Source: Athripsodes cinereus
Lineage: Eukaryota > Arthropoda > Insecta > Trichoptera > Leptoceridae
Assembly (NCBI GenBank): GCA_947579605.1
Contig: OX388314.1
Coordinates: forward strand, 24,562,000-24,625,999
DNA length: 64,000 nucleotides
Reading direction: 5' to 3'
In this document: piece after piece, positions 1 through 10,494 of the stretch
How positions within the stretch are numbered: the stretch's first letter is position 1
How the letters are laid out: each line of letters opens with the position of its first letter
The notes under the pieces: model-generated
Databases searched by the model: none
Told to the model about the DNA's origin: nothing
Seen by the model: the letters and a program-made list of their open reading frames with translations, nothing else
Translations under genes and position numbers: made by a program

Positions 1-55
1 TTCATTCATACACGCCAATTTCTCTTGCTCAACACACGCATGTTCTTGTTTTATT
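1..55 (-). repeat. RTE subfamily-2 fragment
   Basis: The reverse complement matches the 3' part of a second RTE-like subfamily also seen at 26245-26660 and 22050-22395 (shared 'caatttctcttgctcaacac' type sequence). Only the edge of the copy is inside the window, or it is a short relic. Confidence 0.4.
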
Positions 56-885
56 TTAAGAATTATGAATATCGCAAATAACAGGTGTTGGTACATTCCT
101 GATCTAGGCCTCCTCCCTATTCATCCATATTTCTCTTTTTTGAACCAGTCTTAACCATTTCCTACTTGTGACAGGGATTATATCATCAGCCCGTACTTAC
201 TGAGACAGATCTTTTCTTCTTCTTCCATCCAAGTTCTTCCCTTTAGAATTCTGGATGTCCAGTTTTTGGATCCTTGTTTATATTTGTCACCAAAAATTAT
301 AAAAATGGTAAATGCTATATCTTACGTCAATAAAGCCAAAATTTTATATTAAATAAGTAGGTTTTATAAATGCTTTAAGCTACAAAAATTACGTAAAATA
401 AAATATGTATCATATAAAATTTATGTAAAAAAACACAATTTTTGAGTTTCATATAAGAAAATCAAAGAAAAAATATTCCTATGCGCCTGAAAATTTGTAG
501 CTTTTCTCGAAATCGAATAGTTTCGGTATTGCTAATGTATTGAAGGAATGATCGATCATCTACGTAAAGTATGTGACTAATCATTCGATCTATTATGTAC
601 ATATAAAACGATTAATGATCGAAGGTCGAACATATTTATAAATATACAACTAATCGAATAGTTGTAAAATATTAAATTGATACTGCATAGTCGTATTTTC
701 TTGCAAATCTCTGCTCAGCGTGTGTTCGAATTTCTCTACAAGTTTATATACTATACGGTCACGATTAAAGATTTTATACAAATTAGAATTCAAGTACTAA
801 AATGGCAACGATTCATGATGAAATACCCAAGTGCCAAGGCGATTTTGTAAAGATATTTAAGTATTTTTTGACTTTCGTGAAAATT
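56..885. other. AT-rich DNA without recognised feature
   Basis: No long ORF, tRNA-like core, terminal repeat or coding-like stretch was seen here. Confidence 0.5.
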
Positions 886-1000
886 TGAGTTTCTGCGTTC
901 CGTGGCGCACCTGGCAAAGAATTTTTCTCGCATTTTTTCTTGTATCCTGTTAAAGGTAGGTATTCGAAAAATAGGAAATTTTACGTCTTATAAATAGATT
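886..1000 (+). repeat. Family A fragment (5' half)
   Basis: Shares the family A 5' landmarks: 'gcacctggcaaagaat', then a '...cctgttaaaggtaggtattcg' stretch. See the copy at 55125-55384 for the fullest version. Confidence 0.5.
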
Positions 1001-1034
1001 GATAATTTGTAAGTGGAAGGTATCATTAATGCTG

Positions 1035-1210
1035 TGTAGTCCTCGGTAAAGAATGTCTCCCACTCTTTCCCGTCAGTTTTTGAATGTGCTTTAAAAGGCA
1101 GGTATTCGCAAAACATCACGTTTTAAGACATTTAACATCTTCAACTCAGCGATGAGAGAACGTTTACCTCATATATTGGCACGTAGAGAGTGATCTGCAT
1201 GTTTTTTCAC
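1035..1210 (+). repeat. Family A fragment
   Basis: Contains the landmarks 'cggtaaagaat', 'ctcccactctt', 'taaaaggcaggtattcg', 'aagacatttaacatctt', 'cagcgatgag', and 'attggcacg', in that order. It lacks the 3' end. Confidence 0.6.
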
Positions 1211-1655
1211 TTAGATTGTCCGCTGTCCAGGCCATATTATGTGGAAAAAGTTGTGAAGGAATTGACGGATCTATTGAAATACTCAATATTTATATATAGT
1301 ACTTGAATAGCTTATAATTTAGACAGCCTTGATCACGAATCGTTGCTAGCTTATTGCCGGCACACGAACATCTTACATATACTTATAGTATGTAATGATG
1401 AATGAGATTATTATATTTAGCATTTAGTTGCTGTCTATAGATGCGCTATTCTCCAATATACCACTACCTCTGACCTTCACCATGAACTCTTATAGCTAGA
1501 GATGATTGTCCTCTTAACACATTTAACAGAATTAATAGGTACCTACTCTGAATGTTTGTATATAGCAATATATTATCTTTAACATTGTAAATAATATGTG
1601 TTAATTTTTTTATTTAATTTAAGTATAAGTTTATTTAATTTAATTTATTTAATTT
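1211..1655. other. No recognised feature; 5' flank of LINE
   Basis: AT-rich, ending in a run of 'atttaattt' just before the LINE open frame. The truncation point of the LINE at 1656 lies in this A/T tract. Confidence 0.4.
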
Positions 1656-3536
1656 AAGGTACTGATAAAGGAAAAAAAGAAATTATTGGACGAGGAAGAG
1701 TGTAAGAAATTGTCGGAAAGTGTGAAAGAAAATATGAAAATGTTTTGGAAAGAAGTTAAGCGTAAAAGAAGCAACAATGAGATGAATAGTATGAATGCGA
1801 TTAGAAATAAAGAGGGATGTATGTTGATGAATGGTCTTGACGTTGTGAATAGATGGAAAGAATATTTTGAGGAGCTGTTTGAAAGTGGAGGCGAATATCC
1901 AAGCCAGAATAGTGAAAGGGAAAATGCGAATGAAGCAAGGGATGAAGAAATAACTATGGATGAGGTTAAGAATGCATTGAAGAAGGCGAAGAATGGCAAA
2001 GCGGTTGGGTATGATATGATCTCTACGGAATTCATCAGTCTGAGTGGGCTGAGGACTCTCGAATGGTGTCATGCACTCTTTAACCAGTGTTGGAGGGAAG
2101 GTTGCACGCCAGAAGACTGGCGAAAAGCTGTGATATGCCCTCTATACAAAGGAAAGGGGTCAAGACTAGAATGCGGGAGTAATCGGGCTATTAGTCTGCT
2201 GAGCTCGGTGGGGAAACTGTATGCAAGAATATTGATTGAAAGAGTTCGAAAAGTGACTGAGACGAATGTATGGGATGTGCAAGGTGCCTTTCAGAGTGGT
2301 AGAGGGTGTGTGGACCAGATCTTCTCCTTGCGAATGGTGACAGAGAAGCTCTTGGAGAAACACCAGAAGCTTTTCTGCGCGTTTGTTGATCTAGAAAAGG
2401 CTTATGATAGAGTAGATCGTGAGAAAATGTGGCAAGTACTATCAATGTGTGGGGTGGGTAGTCGGCTAATTCGCGCCATTGCGTCCCTATATACAGGAAG
2501 TTCTGCGTGTGTTAGAGTGAACAATAACCTGTCGGAATGGTTCACATTGACAAAAGGAGTAAAACAAGGGTGCGTGATGTCGCCATGGCTTTTTAACCTA
2601 TACATTGATCATTGTATTCGTCCATTGAAAGAACTGAATGTAGGTGTTGATATGAATGGGATGAATGTAAGAGCGTTAATGTTTGCCGATGATTTGGTAT
2701 TGATGGCTGAAAGTGAAAGTGATCTACAGCGAATGATGACGTGTGTTAATGAAAATTGTGCGATTAATGGATTGAGAATGAATGCAAAAAAGACAAAAAT
2801 CATGGTGTTTGAAAGAGGAAGTGAGAGAACAGTATGCCAGGTAATGATTGACAACGAAGTGTTAGAGCAAGTTGACGAATGTGTGTACTTAGGTAGCTTG
2901 TTCACGAGAGATGGGAAGTGTGAAAGCGATATTGAAAGGAGAAAAGTTGCTGGCAATAAGGTAAATGGTGCAATCCGACCAATAATTGCAAATAGAAACA
3001 TATCCACCACAGCTAAAAGGTTGGTGCACTCTGCTATCTTAGTGCCAACACTTATGTATGCAAGTGAGACGTGGACATGGTTAAAAAAGGATGAAAGTGG
3101 CATAAATGCAGTGGAAATGAGATCGTTGAGAAGGATGTGTGGCAAGAGTCTGAGAGATCGTGTGCGTAACAGTGATATACGAAAGGAATGTGGAATGAAA
3201 GTTGGTGTAATAACAAAGATGAATGTAAATAAGTTAAGATGGTTTGGGCACGTGGAAAGAATGAATGAGGACAGAATGACTAAGAAGATATATTTGGCTG
3301 AGAGGAATGGTGCTCGGAGACGCGGACGTCCGAGGATTAAATGGCAAGATCATTTAAATCAAATCCTACAGGACGGTCACGTGTTGAGCACATTGAACAG
3401 GAGAGCATGCATGAGGAATTGTATGACAGTGACGGAAGCGAAAGATGTATGCAAGGATAGAAGGAAGTGGCGCTCGATCCTTTCTGCCTACCCCGCGAGG
3501 GAAGCGGCGTGATGGTATGTATGTATGTATGTATGA
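1656..3536 (+). mobile_element. 5'-truncated RTE-type non-LTR retrotransposon (RTE1)
   Basis: Covers the truncated 5' edge, the reverse-transcriptase ORF and a 3' tail. The tail is a short run of TATG units (3515-3534) directly after the TGA stop, as expected for RTE LINEs, which have very short 3' UTRs and simple-repeat tails. The frame is open only back to a stop at 1650-1652, so the apurinic endonuclease domain that normally precedes the RT is missing. Broken relatives occur at 13640-14190 (+), 16083-16520 (-) and 43852-44125 (-). I could not define a target-site duplication. Confidence 0.85.
1686..3512 (+). CDS. RTE-clade LINE reverse transcriptase, lacking the endonuclease domain
   Basis: A 608-codon open frame. 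It starts at a TTG and is open a further ten codons upstream, so this is a truncation edge and not a true start. Visible RT motifs: the palm motif A in 'AFVDLEKAYDRVD' near residues 231-243, the 'GVKQGCVMSPWLFNLYID' motif near 292-309, and motif C 'FADDLVL' near 333-339. The three catalytic aspartates are present. Downstream are 'LGSLFTRDGK', 'YASETWTW' and 'RWFGHVERMNEDRM', typical of the C-terminal region of RTE proteins, ending at 'PAREAA'. There is no frameshift or stop over 1.8 kb, so the copy is fairly young, but without the endonuclease and promoter region it should be unable to move itself. The enzyme would copy LINE RNA at the target site (target-primed reverse transcription). Confidence 0.85.
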   Translation: MDEEECKKLSESVKENMKMFWKEVKRKRSNNEMNSMNAIRNKEGCMLMNGLDVVNRWKEYFEELFESGGEYPSQNSERENANEARDEEITMDEVKNALKKAKNGKAVGYDMISTEFISLSGLRTLEWCHALFNQCWREGCTPEDWRKAVICPLYKGKGSRLECGSNRAISLLSSVGKLYARILIERVRKVTETNVWDVQGAFQSGRGCVDQIFSLRMVTEKLLEKHQKLFCAFVDLEKAYDRVDREKMWQVLSMCGVGSRLIRAIASLYTGSSACVRVNNNLSEWFTLTKGVKQGCVMSPWLFNLYIDHCIRPLKELNVGVDMNGMNVRALMFADDLVLMAESESDLQRMMTCVNENCAINGLRMNAKKTKIMVFERGSERTVCQVMIDNEVLEQVDECVYLGSLFTRDGKCESDIERRKVAGNKVNGAIRPIIANRNISTTAKRLVHSAILVPTLMYASETWTWLKKDESGINAVEMRSLRRMCGKSLRDRVRNSDIRKECGMKVGVITKMNVNKLRWFGHVERMNEDRMTKKIYLAERNGARRRGRPRIKWQDHLNQILQDGHVLSTLNRRACMRNCMTVTEAKDVCKDRRKWRSILSAYPAREAA

Positions 3537-3689
3537 TAATTTTTTTATTATTGTTAAATCAATTATTTATTGTTATTGTAACTATATTAAGAGTTCTTTG
3601 ATAAAATATTTCCTGTTTTCTCTTTTATAGGTGGGTAGGTACTTCATAATTTAAGCTTGGTCATATTTCGCGAATATCCAATGAAAATA

Positions 3690-3845
3690 TATTTATTTAT
3701 TTATTCATTCTTTACTGTAAATTGATTACAAACAATTACACAAAAGATATACATTCAAATTAATGCAATAAATATACAGAGGGCGAGTTTATCGCAAAGG
3801 CACGACCTCTTCCAACTAACCCAAATTCAATCAAAACTTTTAATT
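3690..3845 (-). repeat. Family B retroelement 3' end
   Basis: On the minus strand this ends in (AAAT)n. It shares 'ctttactgtaaattgattac', 'gagggcgagtttatcgcaaa' and 'cttccaactaacccaa' with copies at 7795-8064 (+), 23295-23545 (-) and 57165-57330 (-). The simple A-rich tail suggests a retroposed LINE or SINE 3' end; the class is not known. Confidence 0.6.
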
Positions 3846-3949
3846 CGGATTGCAATTCATAACGAAATTGATAATAGCAACATCAATCATGTATTGGGTG
3901 CAATACCAGAAAAAGATAGAGAGGAAATACTCAATAAAATTCTCTTAAG

Positions 3950-4155
3950 TATTAACACTTCTTCTTCTTCTTCACGTGTCCTGCCGGATCCTCCGACATT
4001 CACGACCATTTGAGAGAAAGCTTCCCTGTCTTGGGCGGCGCGAAATAGCTCCTCCACGGTTCTGATATTGGTGCATTTTCGAATGTTTCGAAGCCAGGAA
4101 AGCTGTCTTCTGCCGACCCCTCTATGGGCCTCGATCTTCCCTTCCATGACGACAG
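3950..4155 (-). pseudogene. LINE ORF C-terminal fragment
   Basis: The minus strand encodes a peptide with 'GVGRRQLSWLRNIRKC' and 'VEELFRAAQDREAF', a C-terminal block common in insect LINE proteins of the RTE/endonuclease-RT type. A related fragment with 'ISWLRNIREW' lies at 62700-62945 (+). It ends in an acidic run (EEEEE) from a GAA repeat. Only about 65 codons survive. Confidence 0.6.
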
Positions 4156-4409
4156 TGCTAACACTTTTAAATATTAAAATTTGTGAATAGGTTGGTATGG
4201 TAATATGGTGAACAGTGGAAATCAAATGAATTAAGGTTTTTGTTTCTATATCTTTTTTTTATTCTTTTCTCGTGTTTTTTCTTACATCTATTTTTTCTTT
4301 CTTTTGATTAATTTCAAGATATCGCTTTTTTACAATAGTTACGACACTACTTTTTATTAATTGTAACTTAAACACCTATTGAGTACTTCTATTGAGGATT
4401 TGTTAGTCA

Positions 4410-4468
4410 GCTTTCAAGAGCTTCCACTTTACGCTAGCCTGATGATGAGAGCGGAAGCTCTTGAAAGC
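4410..4468. repeat. 16-bp perfect inverted repeat around the hammerhead motif
   Basis: The arms 4410-4425 and 4453-4468 (GCTTTCAAGAGCTTCC and its complement) are perfect, with a 27-base spacer. The right arm contains helix II's 3' strand and the GAAA box of the hammerhead at 4432-4477, so the left arm looks like an inverted partial copy of the same module. Confidence 0.75.
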
Positions 4469-4477
4469 CGGCTCGCG
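4432..4477 (+). ncRNA. Hammerhead ribozyme motif (PLE type)
   Basis: Core box CTGATGA at 4439-4445, one extra T, then helix II GAGAGC (4447-4452), a GGAA loop and GCTCTT (4457-4462), then GAAA at 4463-4466. Stem III is the palindrome AGCCGGCT (4466-4473), followed by C4474 as the nucleotide before the cleavage site. Stem I is weak as read: only two pairs are immediate (4437-4438 with 4475-4476), with possible CGC/GCG pairing if there is a bulge. The invariant bases of the catalytic core are all present. Hammerheads with short, self-complementary stem III are known from Penelope-like elements; activity here is inference. Confidence 0.6.
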
Positions 4478-4499
4478 ACCAATAATATCAACTTTACTA

Positions 4500-5005
4500 T
4501 TTATTATCATTCGAATCATTCTGCCAGTTACATGAAATTTGGAAGCAATTATTTTAAATAATTCCTTTTCTCTTTTTTAATGTTATGCTAACGAAATCGA
4601 ATAAAGAATGATATAATATTTGCAAACATTATGATAAAAGCATTTGATTTTTTTTTATATATTTGTGTATAGAATGTTTCAATGATAGAAATATATTATA
4701 ATCCAAAAAAAATGATACATCATTTTCTCAATTCGATTACAATTTCAAATATAACGAATAAATGAACAAATCGAATTTAACACATTAACATGCCCACAGT
4801 ACCTATAAATTACTAATTACGTGACGTTGCTAATAGATAGAATTAAGATAATGATAGTAATTATAATATTAAGAGAAAAGAGAAAGATGAAAGATGAGTG
4901 TTAATAAAAATGTTAGATCATTAAGTAGATGTATATTTTGTGAATGGATAATGACATCAACTCTTCATGACACGCATGTTAAATCATATCGTGATAGTAT
5001 GAAAT
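4500..5005. other. No recognised feature
   Basis: AT-rich sequence with no ORF or repeat recognised. It could be the unassigned flank of the hammerhead-bearing element. Confidence 0.4.
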
Positions 5006-5007
5006 AT

Positions 5008-5172
5008 CTATCTATACCATCTATACCATCACGGCATATCCCACAAGTGGGGTAGCCAGCAGACCAGCTGCATATAAAATATGCAAGCTGTCTTCTCCGT
5101 GCCAATATAAAATCAAGACATTCAGGATGGGTGGCAAACCTCGTCGCTGAATTTAAGATGTAAAATGTCTTA
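5008..5172 (-). repeat. Family A copy (3' two thirds)
   Basis: Begins with 'taccatcacggcatatccca', then 'caagtggggtagccagcag', 'gcaagctgtc', 'gacattcaggatgggtggc' and 'cgctgaatttaagatg'. The A copy stops just before the hAT-type element at 5227. Confidence 0.75.
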
Positions 5173-5218
5173 GTATGAAATATCAAATACAAATTTAAGA
5201 AAATTACTCGTATAAGTA

Positions 5219-5774
5219 GGTATGGTTAGTGATGTGAGAAGAGAAAATTCTCCAGAGAAATTTCTCGTTCTCGAGAAATTTCTCCGAGAATTTCTCTTCT
5301 GATGGAAGAGAAATTTCTCTCCATAATTTTTCTTAGTGGTATTATGACCTTTCGCCCAGTACACTTCGCAGTCAACCTGGTTGATCCAAAAATTTGTGGG
5401 GCTGATAAAGGCCCAAATCAGAGGTTATTAACACTTTTTTCCATGTACGAACCTGCAATTTTTTTTAACTTAAATATGGGCATGTGGGGTGTCAAAAATC
5501 AAGATTTTTCATCAGTTATTAGCACTTTTTTCTGTGTAGGTACCTAACATTTTTTGTTTCCATAATAAATTGTAGCCATATTGGTGATAAATTGTCTCAA
5601 CATTTGTACATTATTATTGATTGATTGACTAAAGTTTTTGTTATTATTATACTGTTAAATAAAAAATAAAAAAAAATCTCGGAAAATTCTCTACTTCGAG
5701 AAATTTACCGAGAAGTTTCTCGGTAAATTTCTCGAAAAATTATTTCTTGAGAATTCCACAACACTGGGTATGGT
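5219..5774. mobile_element. Non-autonomous hAT-type DNA transposon with 8-bp target duplication
   Basis: The element runs 5227-5766. It is flanked by the perfect 8-bp direct repeat GGTATGGT (5219-5226 and 5767-5774), the target-duplication length of hAT elements. Its ends are TAGTGATGTG and, on the other strand, CAGTGTTGTG, matching the YAGTG ends of hAT terminal inverted repeats. Both subterminal zones are packed with copies of the short palindrome GAGAAATTTCTC (5240-5320 and 5680-5755), as expected for transposase binding clusters. The 540-bp body holds no transposase; the 81-codon frame at 5302-5547 is not recognised. It would depend on an autonomous hAT elsewhere in the genome. Confidence 0.8.
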
Positions 5775-5789
5775 ATCGTATGAGTAAGT

Positions 5790-6275
5790 GATTTTTTTAC
5801 ATTGGCACATTTAGAATGTTTACAATGTTTTTTTTTAAACTGCGTCTGGGCACTATTCACTACTCTCCAATCAAAATCAGACATATTGATTGGAGAATTG
5901 TGTTCACACTATGTAATTTTTTATGGTTTTCATAAAACATTTCTTGATTGGTGGACCTTATATCGAGGCAATGAGAATGAAGGAAATGGTGAATGTTTTT
6001 CATGGATTATGTTTACACAATGTAATTATCTATGGTTTGCAAAAATGCTTCTTAAACGTGGCAGTGAGAATGAAATTGATCACTTATCCTTAAAATGTCA
6101 CTCTGCACTGAGACCATAACGGCTTCTGGCCAAGGTGATCTCAGCAGGAAAAAAAACAAAACAAAATCCGAAAAAAAGGAAGACGGAAAAAATCACAAAA
6201 GAGACATTGTCAAAGAGAAATAATAAAAATCAAAGGAGAGTCTCTATCCTAGCGATAAAGTCATTGTATGTAATG
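5790..6275 (+). repeat. Element X, retroelement-like fragment
   Basis: The 3' part (6120-6272) matches 28150-28330 (-): an A-rich stretch, then 'caaaggagagtctctatcct' and 'gataaagtcattgtatg' followed by a TATG-like tail. The 5' part holds an imperfect duplication in which 'acactatgtaattttttatgg' type sequence recurs at 5910 and 6015, each time ending in 'gagaatga'. An open frame of 105 codons at 5802-6119 spans it; I do not recognise the peptide. Confidence 0.5.
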
Positions 6276-7079
6276 TTGAAAATATCAACATGAACATTTA
6301 AATCATTTAATAATTTTATAGCCTTGTCGACAGGAGAATTTGGGATTATGTAATTATGATTATTATAATTATTAAGAAACAAAATAGAGATGCGTTTCAC
6401 AAGGTGTTAAAGCAAATTAGACTAGAGCAAAAAGTAATGATCCAATTTGTTATTTAATAACTTATTCAACAATAAGCGTATAAATGATAATCACTCAGAA
6501 TAAAATTAATTGATGAATCATTATGTTTGAAATGATTTTATAACAAATTAATTCTGTAATTGTGATGAAAAAAACACCACAATTTTTTGTTTTCGAATGA
6601 AGCATTGATTTTTAAAAGATTACCTTTTCTAGTTTAAATCAAAACACGGCCTCAAAACAACCTCGAGTATATCATAAAGGTGATGAAAGTTGGTAAAGAA
6701 GATTTCGGTTTTTTGATTTTTCGATTAAAAGTCCGTGACTTTGCATTAAGTTTAAGCATACTAATTTATTATTGTTAAATATTTAATGTTTGAAAAGCAC
6801 TAATAAATTATTAAAAGAAAAATATATTGGGAAGAAATGGACTAGAACACAGAGTAAGAAATCTATAAATTAAAAAAAAAATATGGTCACTTGCATAAAC
6901 TTAAAATAAAACTCATTTTGTATACATCTAGATCTTAATATTCTTTTTTCAGCCTATTTCCGTCCACTCATGGATGAAGTCCTTCTCCATTTCCCTCTAT
7001 GTTCTACGATTCTGTTGAAACAAATCACAAAACGGAAATTGATGCTATATCTTGGGTTTTTGGACATAAATAAATCTAC
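6276..7079. other. No recognised feature
   Basis: AT-rich, no coding-like frame, terminal repeat or tRNA-like core seen. Confidence 0.5.
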
Positions 7080-7315
7080 TACAATACTTTACACATCCCA
7101 CAAGTGAAGGAACCAGCAGGCTACTAATAAACATTCAAGTTGTCCGTTTTGTGCCAAAAAATAAAGGCATTCAGGGTGGACGGCATACATCATCGATGAA
7201 TAAAAATCAAGACATAAAATGTCTTCTTTTTTTGTCGAAATCGGCCTTTTTACAATACTTTCGAACTTACAGGAAAGAATGGGATACCAGCTCTTTCCCG
7301 GATGCTCTACGGGGT
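7080..7315 (-). repeat. Family A copy, nearly full length, diverged
   Basis: Contains both ends of the family: 'cacatcccacaagtg' on the left and 'aggaaagaatgggata...ggatgctctacgg' on the right, with 'cattcagggtggacggca' in the middle. The tail repeat is not clear. Confidence 0.65.
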
Positions 7316-7794
7316 AAATAATTCGAAAACTAAACTAACATGAAGAAATGTACCTCACTGCTTCCAGTACCAGCAAACATTACTGTTTCATTAGTAAATC
7401 TTTACTTTTGCTCTACATAGGATTATCGTGTTTGTGCTACAATAATCCATAATTTATTAACATGATGATAATATGTACCTATCTGCGTACAAAATGTTCG
7501 TGATTTGCATATTAACTGCAAACGAGTTGATGCTCTTTCATTCTCATATTATGACTCGTATCAATAACTGTGAAACTATTTCTCTTGTCGTACTCGTATT
7601 TAAACTCGTAAAGTAGAATACCTTTAAAAGTTGTTGTTGTTGTTACCTAAAACGTCACACGTTCTAAGCTTATTGGAAATATTTAAGGAGGCATTTGAGG
7701 TTTGTAACTGAGATAGGTATGTAGACAAAAGGTTCAAATTCGCGTTTGAAAAAAAATTGCGTTTCTTTTAAAAGATCAGCGATTGTACTAGAGA

Positions 7795-8064
7795 TTAATA
7801 ATTTACCACTTTATCATTCTTAATTTGGCTTCTGTTTCCAAGTCCCTTTTCTTACCTATTCTTCTCACTTATACCTCCTCTTTTCTTTCTTTTAAGGTTT
7901 TTATGAAAGTTTTATGAAATTGGGTTAGTTGGAAAAAATTGCGCTTCTGCGATAAACTCCCCCTCTGCAAATTGATTAAATGATTTTATTTAATTTATAT
8001 TTATTTTTGTATAAATTTTCATTGATTAAATGTACAGTAAATAATAAATAAATAAATAAATAAA
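7795..8064 (+). repeat. Family B retroelement 3' end with (AAAT)n tail
   Basis: Plus-orientation copy of family B: 'gaaattgggttagttggaa', 'cttctgcgataaactc', 'ccctctgcaaattgatt', 'gtacagtaaataataaa', then AAAT repeats at 8044-8064. It is the longest plus-strand copy here. Confidence 0.65.
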
Positions 8065-9120
8065 ATTACCGAGATGATGAATCAAACCATTCTGAAGGGT
8101 TTCTCTTATTACATCACTGAAAATTTACTAGTCACCTCATTTACTGAAAATAGTATAGATGTATAGATTTTTAGTTTTTATTATTATTTTGGTCTTTGAA
8201 ATATAGATGCGATTAGATTGTTGAATAGGCCATAGTATAAAGTTTCTTTTTACGTTTTATTTCTTTTGAAATGAGTGTGACTTCAATATCTGCAGATATC
8301 TCTGTCTTTCAAGACCAATATTTCGAATCCCACTTCCGACTTACAGTGCCACTGGCCACTGTATCCACAAATGATAACAACACCGATCGATTGAATCATT
8401 CAACCGTTAAATCAAAATGTATAGTACTAGCGACACAAAAGATAATAACCATTTGCATTCTGTACCTTTTCTGGGTCATCTTTGACTTATTAAACTCTTT
8501 CCCATTCTGAAAGAAACTGGTTGTAAATCATTTAAAATCAAATATTATCTCTCTACCTACACTACGCTGCACACAATATATTCAAGATTTGAATAAATCA
8601 AGATTAATTCACTGAGGTGATTCCCTAAAAATAAGGTCACTGATATGAACGGTAATATTAAAAATAAAAAGTGAATAATTTTTATGTAGGTACAATGCAT
8701 AACCTTTAGTGATAGTTTTAAAGACAATTAAACAGGAACATAGGGTTTTCAGATCTTCATCTGAATTTGATTAAAAATCTTGCAACTCTTCGTTATGCGA
8801 GTATGTAACTATTTCGAATATGGTAAGGAGTTTAAATGTTACCCTATTAAAGTACCTCTTATACTCGTATACAAGCGATCAGTGTATGTTAAAACAACCA
8901 TAAAATTTAATCTTTGAACAAAAGTGGAGGAAGTATTTGACGGCTCTAATACAAATGTTTTCATCGTTTTCACAGAAGAAAATATGATACTGCATCTAAA
9001 AATACAATTTCTTCATTAATTTTAATGACGTCATATAGACTACTTCCAATCTCAGTTCATTCATGTTAGCTAGTTTAAATTACTGCAGAGCTTTCAGAGA
9101 AACGTAGACCTATTAATCTA
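8065..9120. other. No recognised feature
   Basis: A 79-codon frame (8271-8510) shows no familiar motif and no codon-use signal I trust. Otherwise AT-rich. Confidence 0.4.
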
Positions 9121-9123
9121 TTT

Positions 9124-9736
9124 AATTAGGAATGTACTTGGGCAGCAGAATAAACCAGGACGGACGCTCCAAATCAGAAATTGTGAGCAGAATAAACCAG
9201 GCACGAATTGCCTTTAACAAAAAATCCAAAATATTAGAATCCCCTAATATTGATCTAAGCGTGAGGAAGAATCTCACTAAAGCCTTTGTGTGGAGCATTC
9301 TGCTATATGGATGCGAGACGTGGACCATCAGTAAGAGGGAAAGCGAACGGCTAGCGGCATTTGAAATGTGGTGTTATAGACGCATGCTGAAGATTCATTG
9401 GTCGGAACACGTCGAAAACGAAGAAGTGTTAACCAGGGTTGGCGAAAAAAGGCAACTCCTCAAAAGAATCTGCCAACAACGAGCTAATTGGATTGGCCAC
9501 AACATCAGGCACCCAGGACTGCTCATCGCAATCGCAGAGGGCAGGACCGAAGGCACAAATGGCAGAGGTCGACCGAGAGACGCCTATATGGACCAACTGA
9601 AGAGGGACATGAGCTGTGGCTCATATATGGAGTTGAAGAGACTGGCTGAGAATAGGGAGGAGTGGAGAAATAAGTCAAAACTCGTTGCAGACCAATCCAA
9701 TGGATTGTAACTCATTATATATAAATTAGGAATGTA
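9124..9736 (+). mobile_element. 5'-truncated LINE (RT2 family) with 13-bp target-site duplication
   Basis: The insertion is bounded by the perfect direct repeat AATTAGGAATGTA at 9124-9136 and 9724-9736. Inside is only the last part of the RT2 ORF plus the tail 'taactcattatat'. The 5' end fuses to the target at GTAC, which both target and element can supply, so microhomology probably set the junction. This is textbook target-primed reverse transcription with 5' truncation. The homologous longer copy is at 26663-28140 on the other strand. Confidence 0.9.
9132..9710 (+). pseudogene. C-terminal third of LINE reverse transcriptase (RT2 family)
   Basis: 192 codons collinear with the end of the ORF at 26679-28181, differing at about a dozen residues. 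It starts inside the protein at 'YLGSRINQDGRSKSE' and runs through 'LLYGCETWTISKRESERL', 'EMWCYRRMLKIHW' and 'GRGRPRDAYMDQLK' to 'ADQSNGL'. The RT catalytic motifs lie upstream and are absent, so it cannot encode an active enzyme. The ATG at 9132 comes from the target site, not the element. No internal stops, so the insertion is recent. Confidence 0.85.
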
Positions 9737-10494
9737 GCTAAATTATAGTTTCTCCCCAAAACAAATCATTATCAAATATTTAAGTTAATACACGTTGCAC
9801 GAAATGTTTCAAGGTACAGCCGGAAGGTTCTATTTAAATTGTAGGTAGTTTATTAACTATGTAAGTCATTGTTGTTTTGTTAACGAATTAGTAGGTTCAT
9901 TCATAGATTAGTCCGACTGGCGTCATCGCAGACATCTTCACGACTTAAACATGTAATTACACTTTCTTCACTCGTACTTAGTGGATGCTCTTTATGATGA
10001 TTATATTAATTTTACTACTAAAATAAATAACGAGATACTTATGGAGATTATTACGCGAGAAGAGAAATAGAAGAATACAAAACAAATAATATTATTGAAT
10101 TTGTGTCAACGTAAAGAAAAAGTCAGTTCACTGATTTAGGGATGTCTTGTCAGATAATGCAGTTCAGTCGGACGCATTAAACGGATATCTTTCAATTCGG
10201 ATAGCGTCCTCTGCATAGAATGATGAATAAATATAATGACCCATTACATACTGTTGACATTTTCAGCAGGACTGCATACACTTTTAAAAAAACTGCAAAA
10301 ACAATCTTGTTCCGAGACTGAGTGCAAATACCCACACTTCCCTTTCTATTGATTTTCCCTACCCTCCATAAAATTTTAAATATTTTCTTAATTTTACCAA
10401 ATTTCATTGTTGTATTGTTTCATTCTATTATTAATATTAATTGATTGGGTTCATTATAGTTATTATTTTAGAAATATATGAAAGACATAATAGA
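9737..10494. other. No recognised feature
   Basis: AT-rich; nothing supported on either strand. Confidence 0.5.

Noticed and set aside
1649..2072. Long minus-strand frames (128 and 129 codons) opposite the RTE1 ORF
   Set aside because: They are shadows of the plus-strand reverse transcriptase, which has clear RT motifs. The same holds for 2166-3145 (-) and 26689-28125 (+).
3513..3536. Tandem TATG units as a CRISPR or satellite array
   Set aside because: They are the simple-repeat tail of the RTE LINE; no CRISPR-like repeat-spacer structure exists in the window.
5802..6119. 105-codon frame as a possible gene
   Set aside because: It spans an internal duplication in a repeat (element X) and has no recognisable domain.
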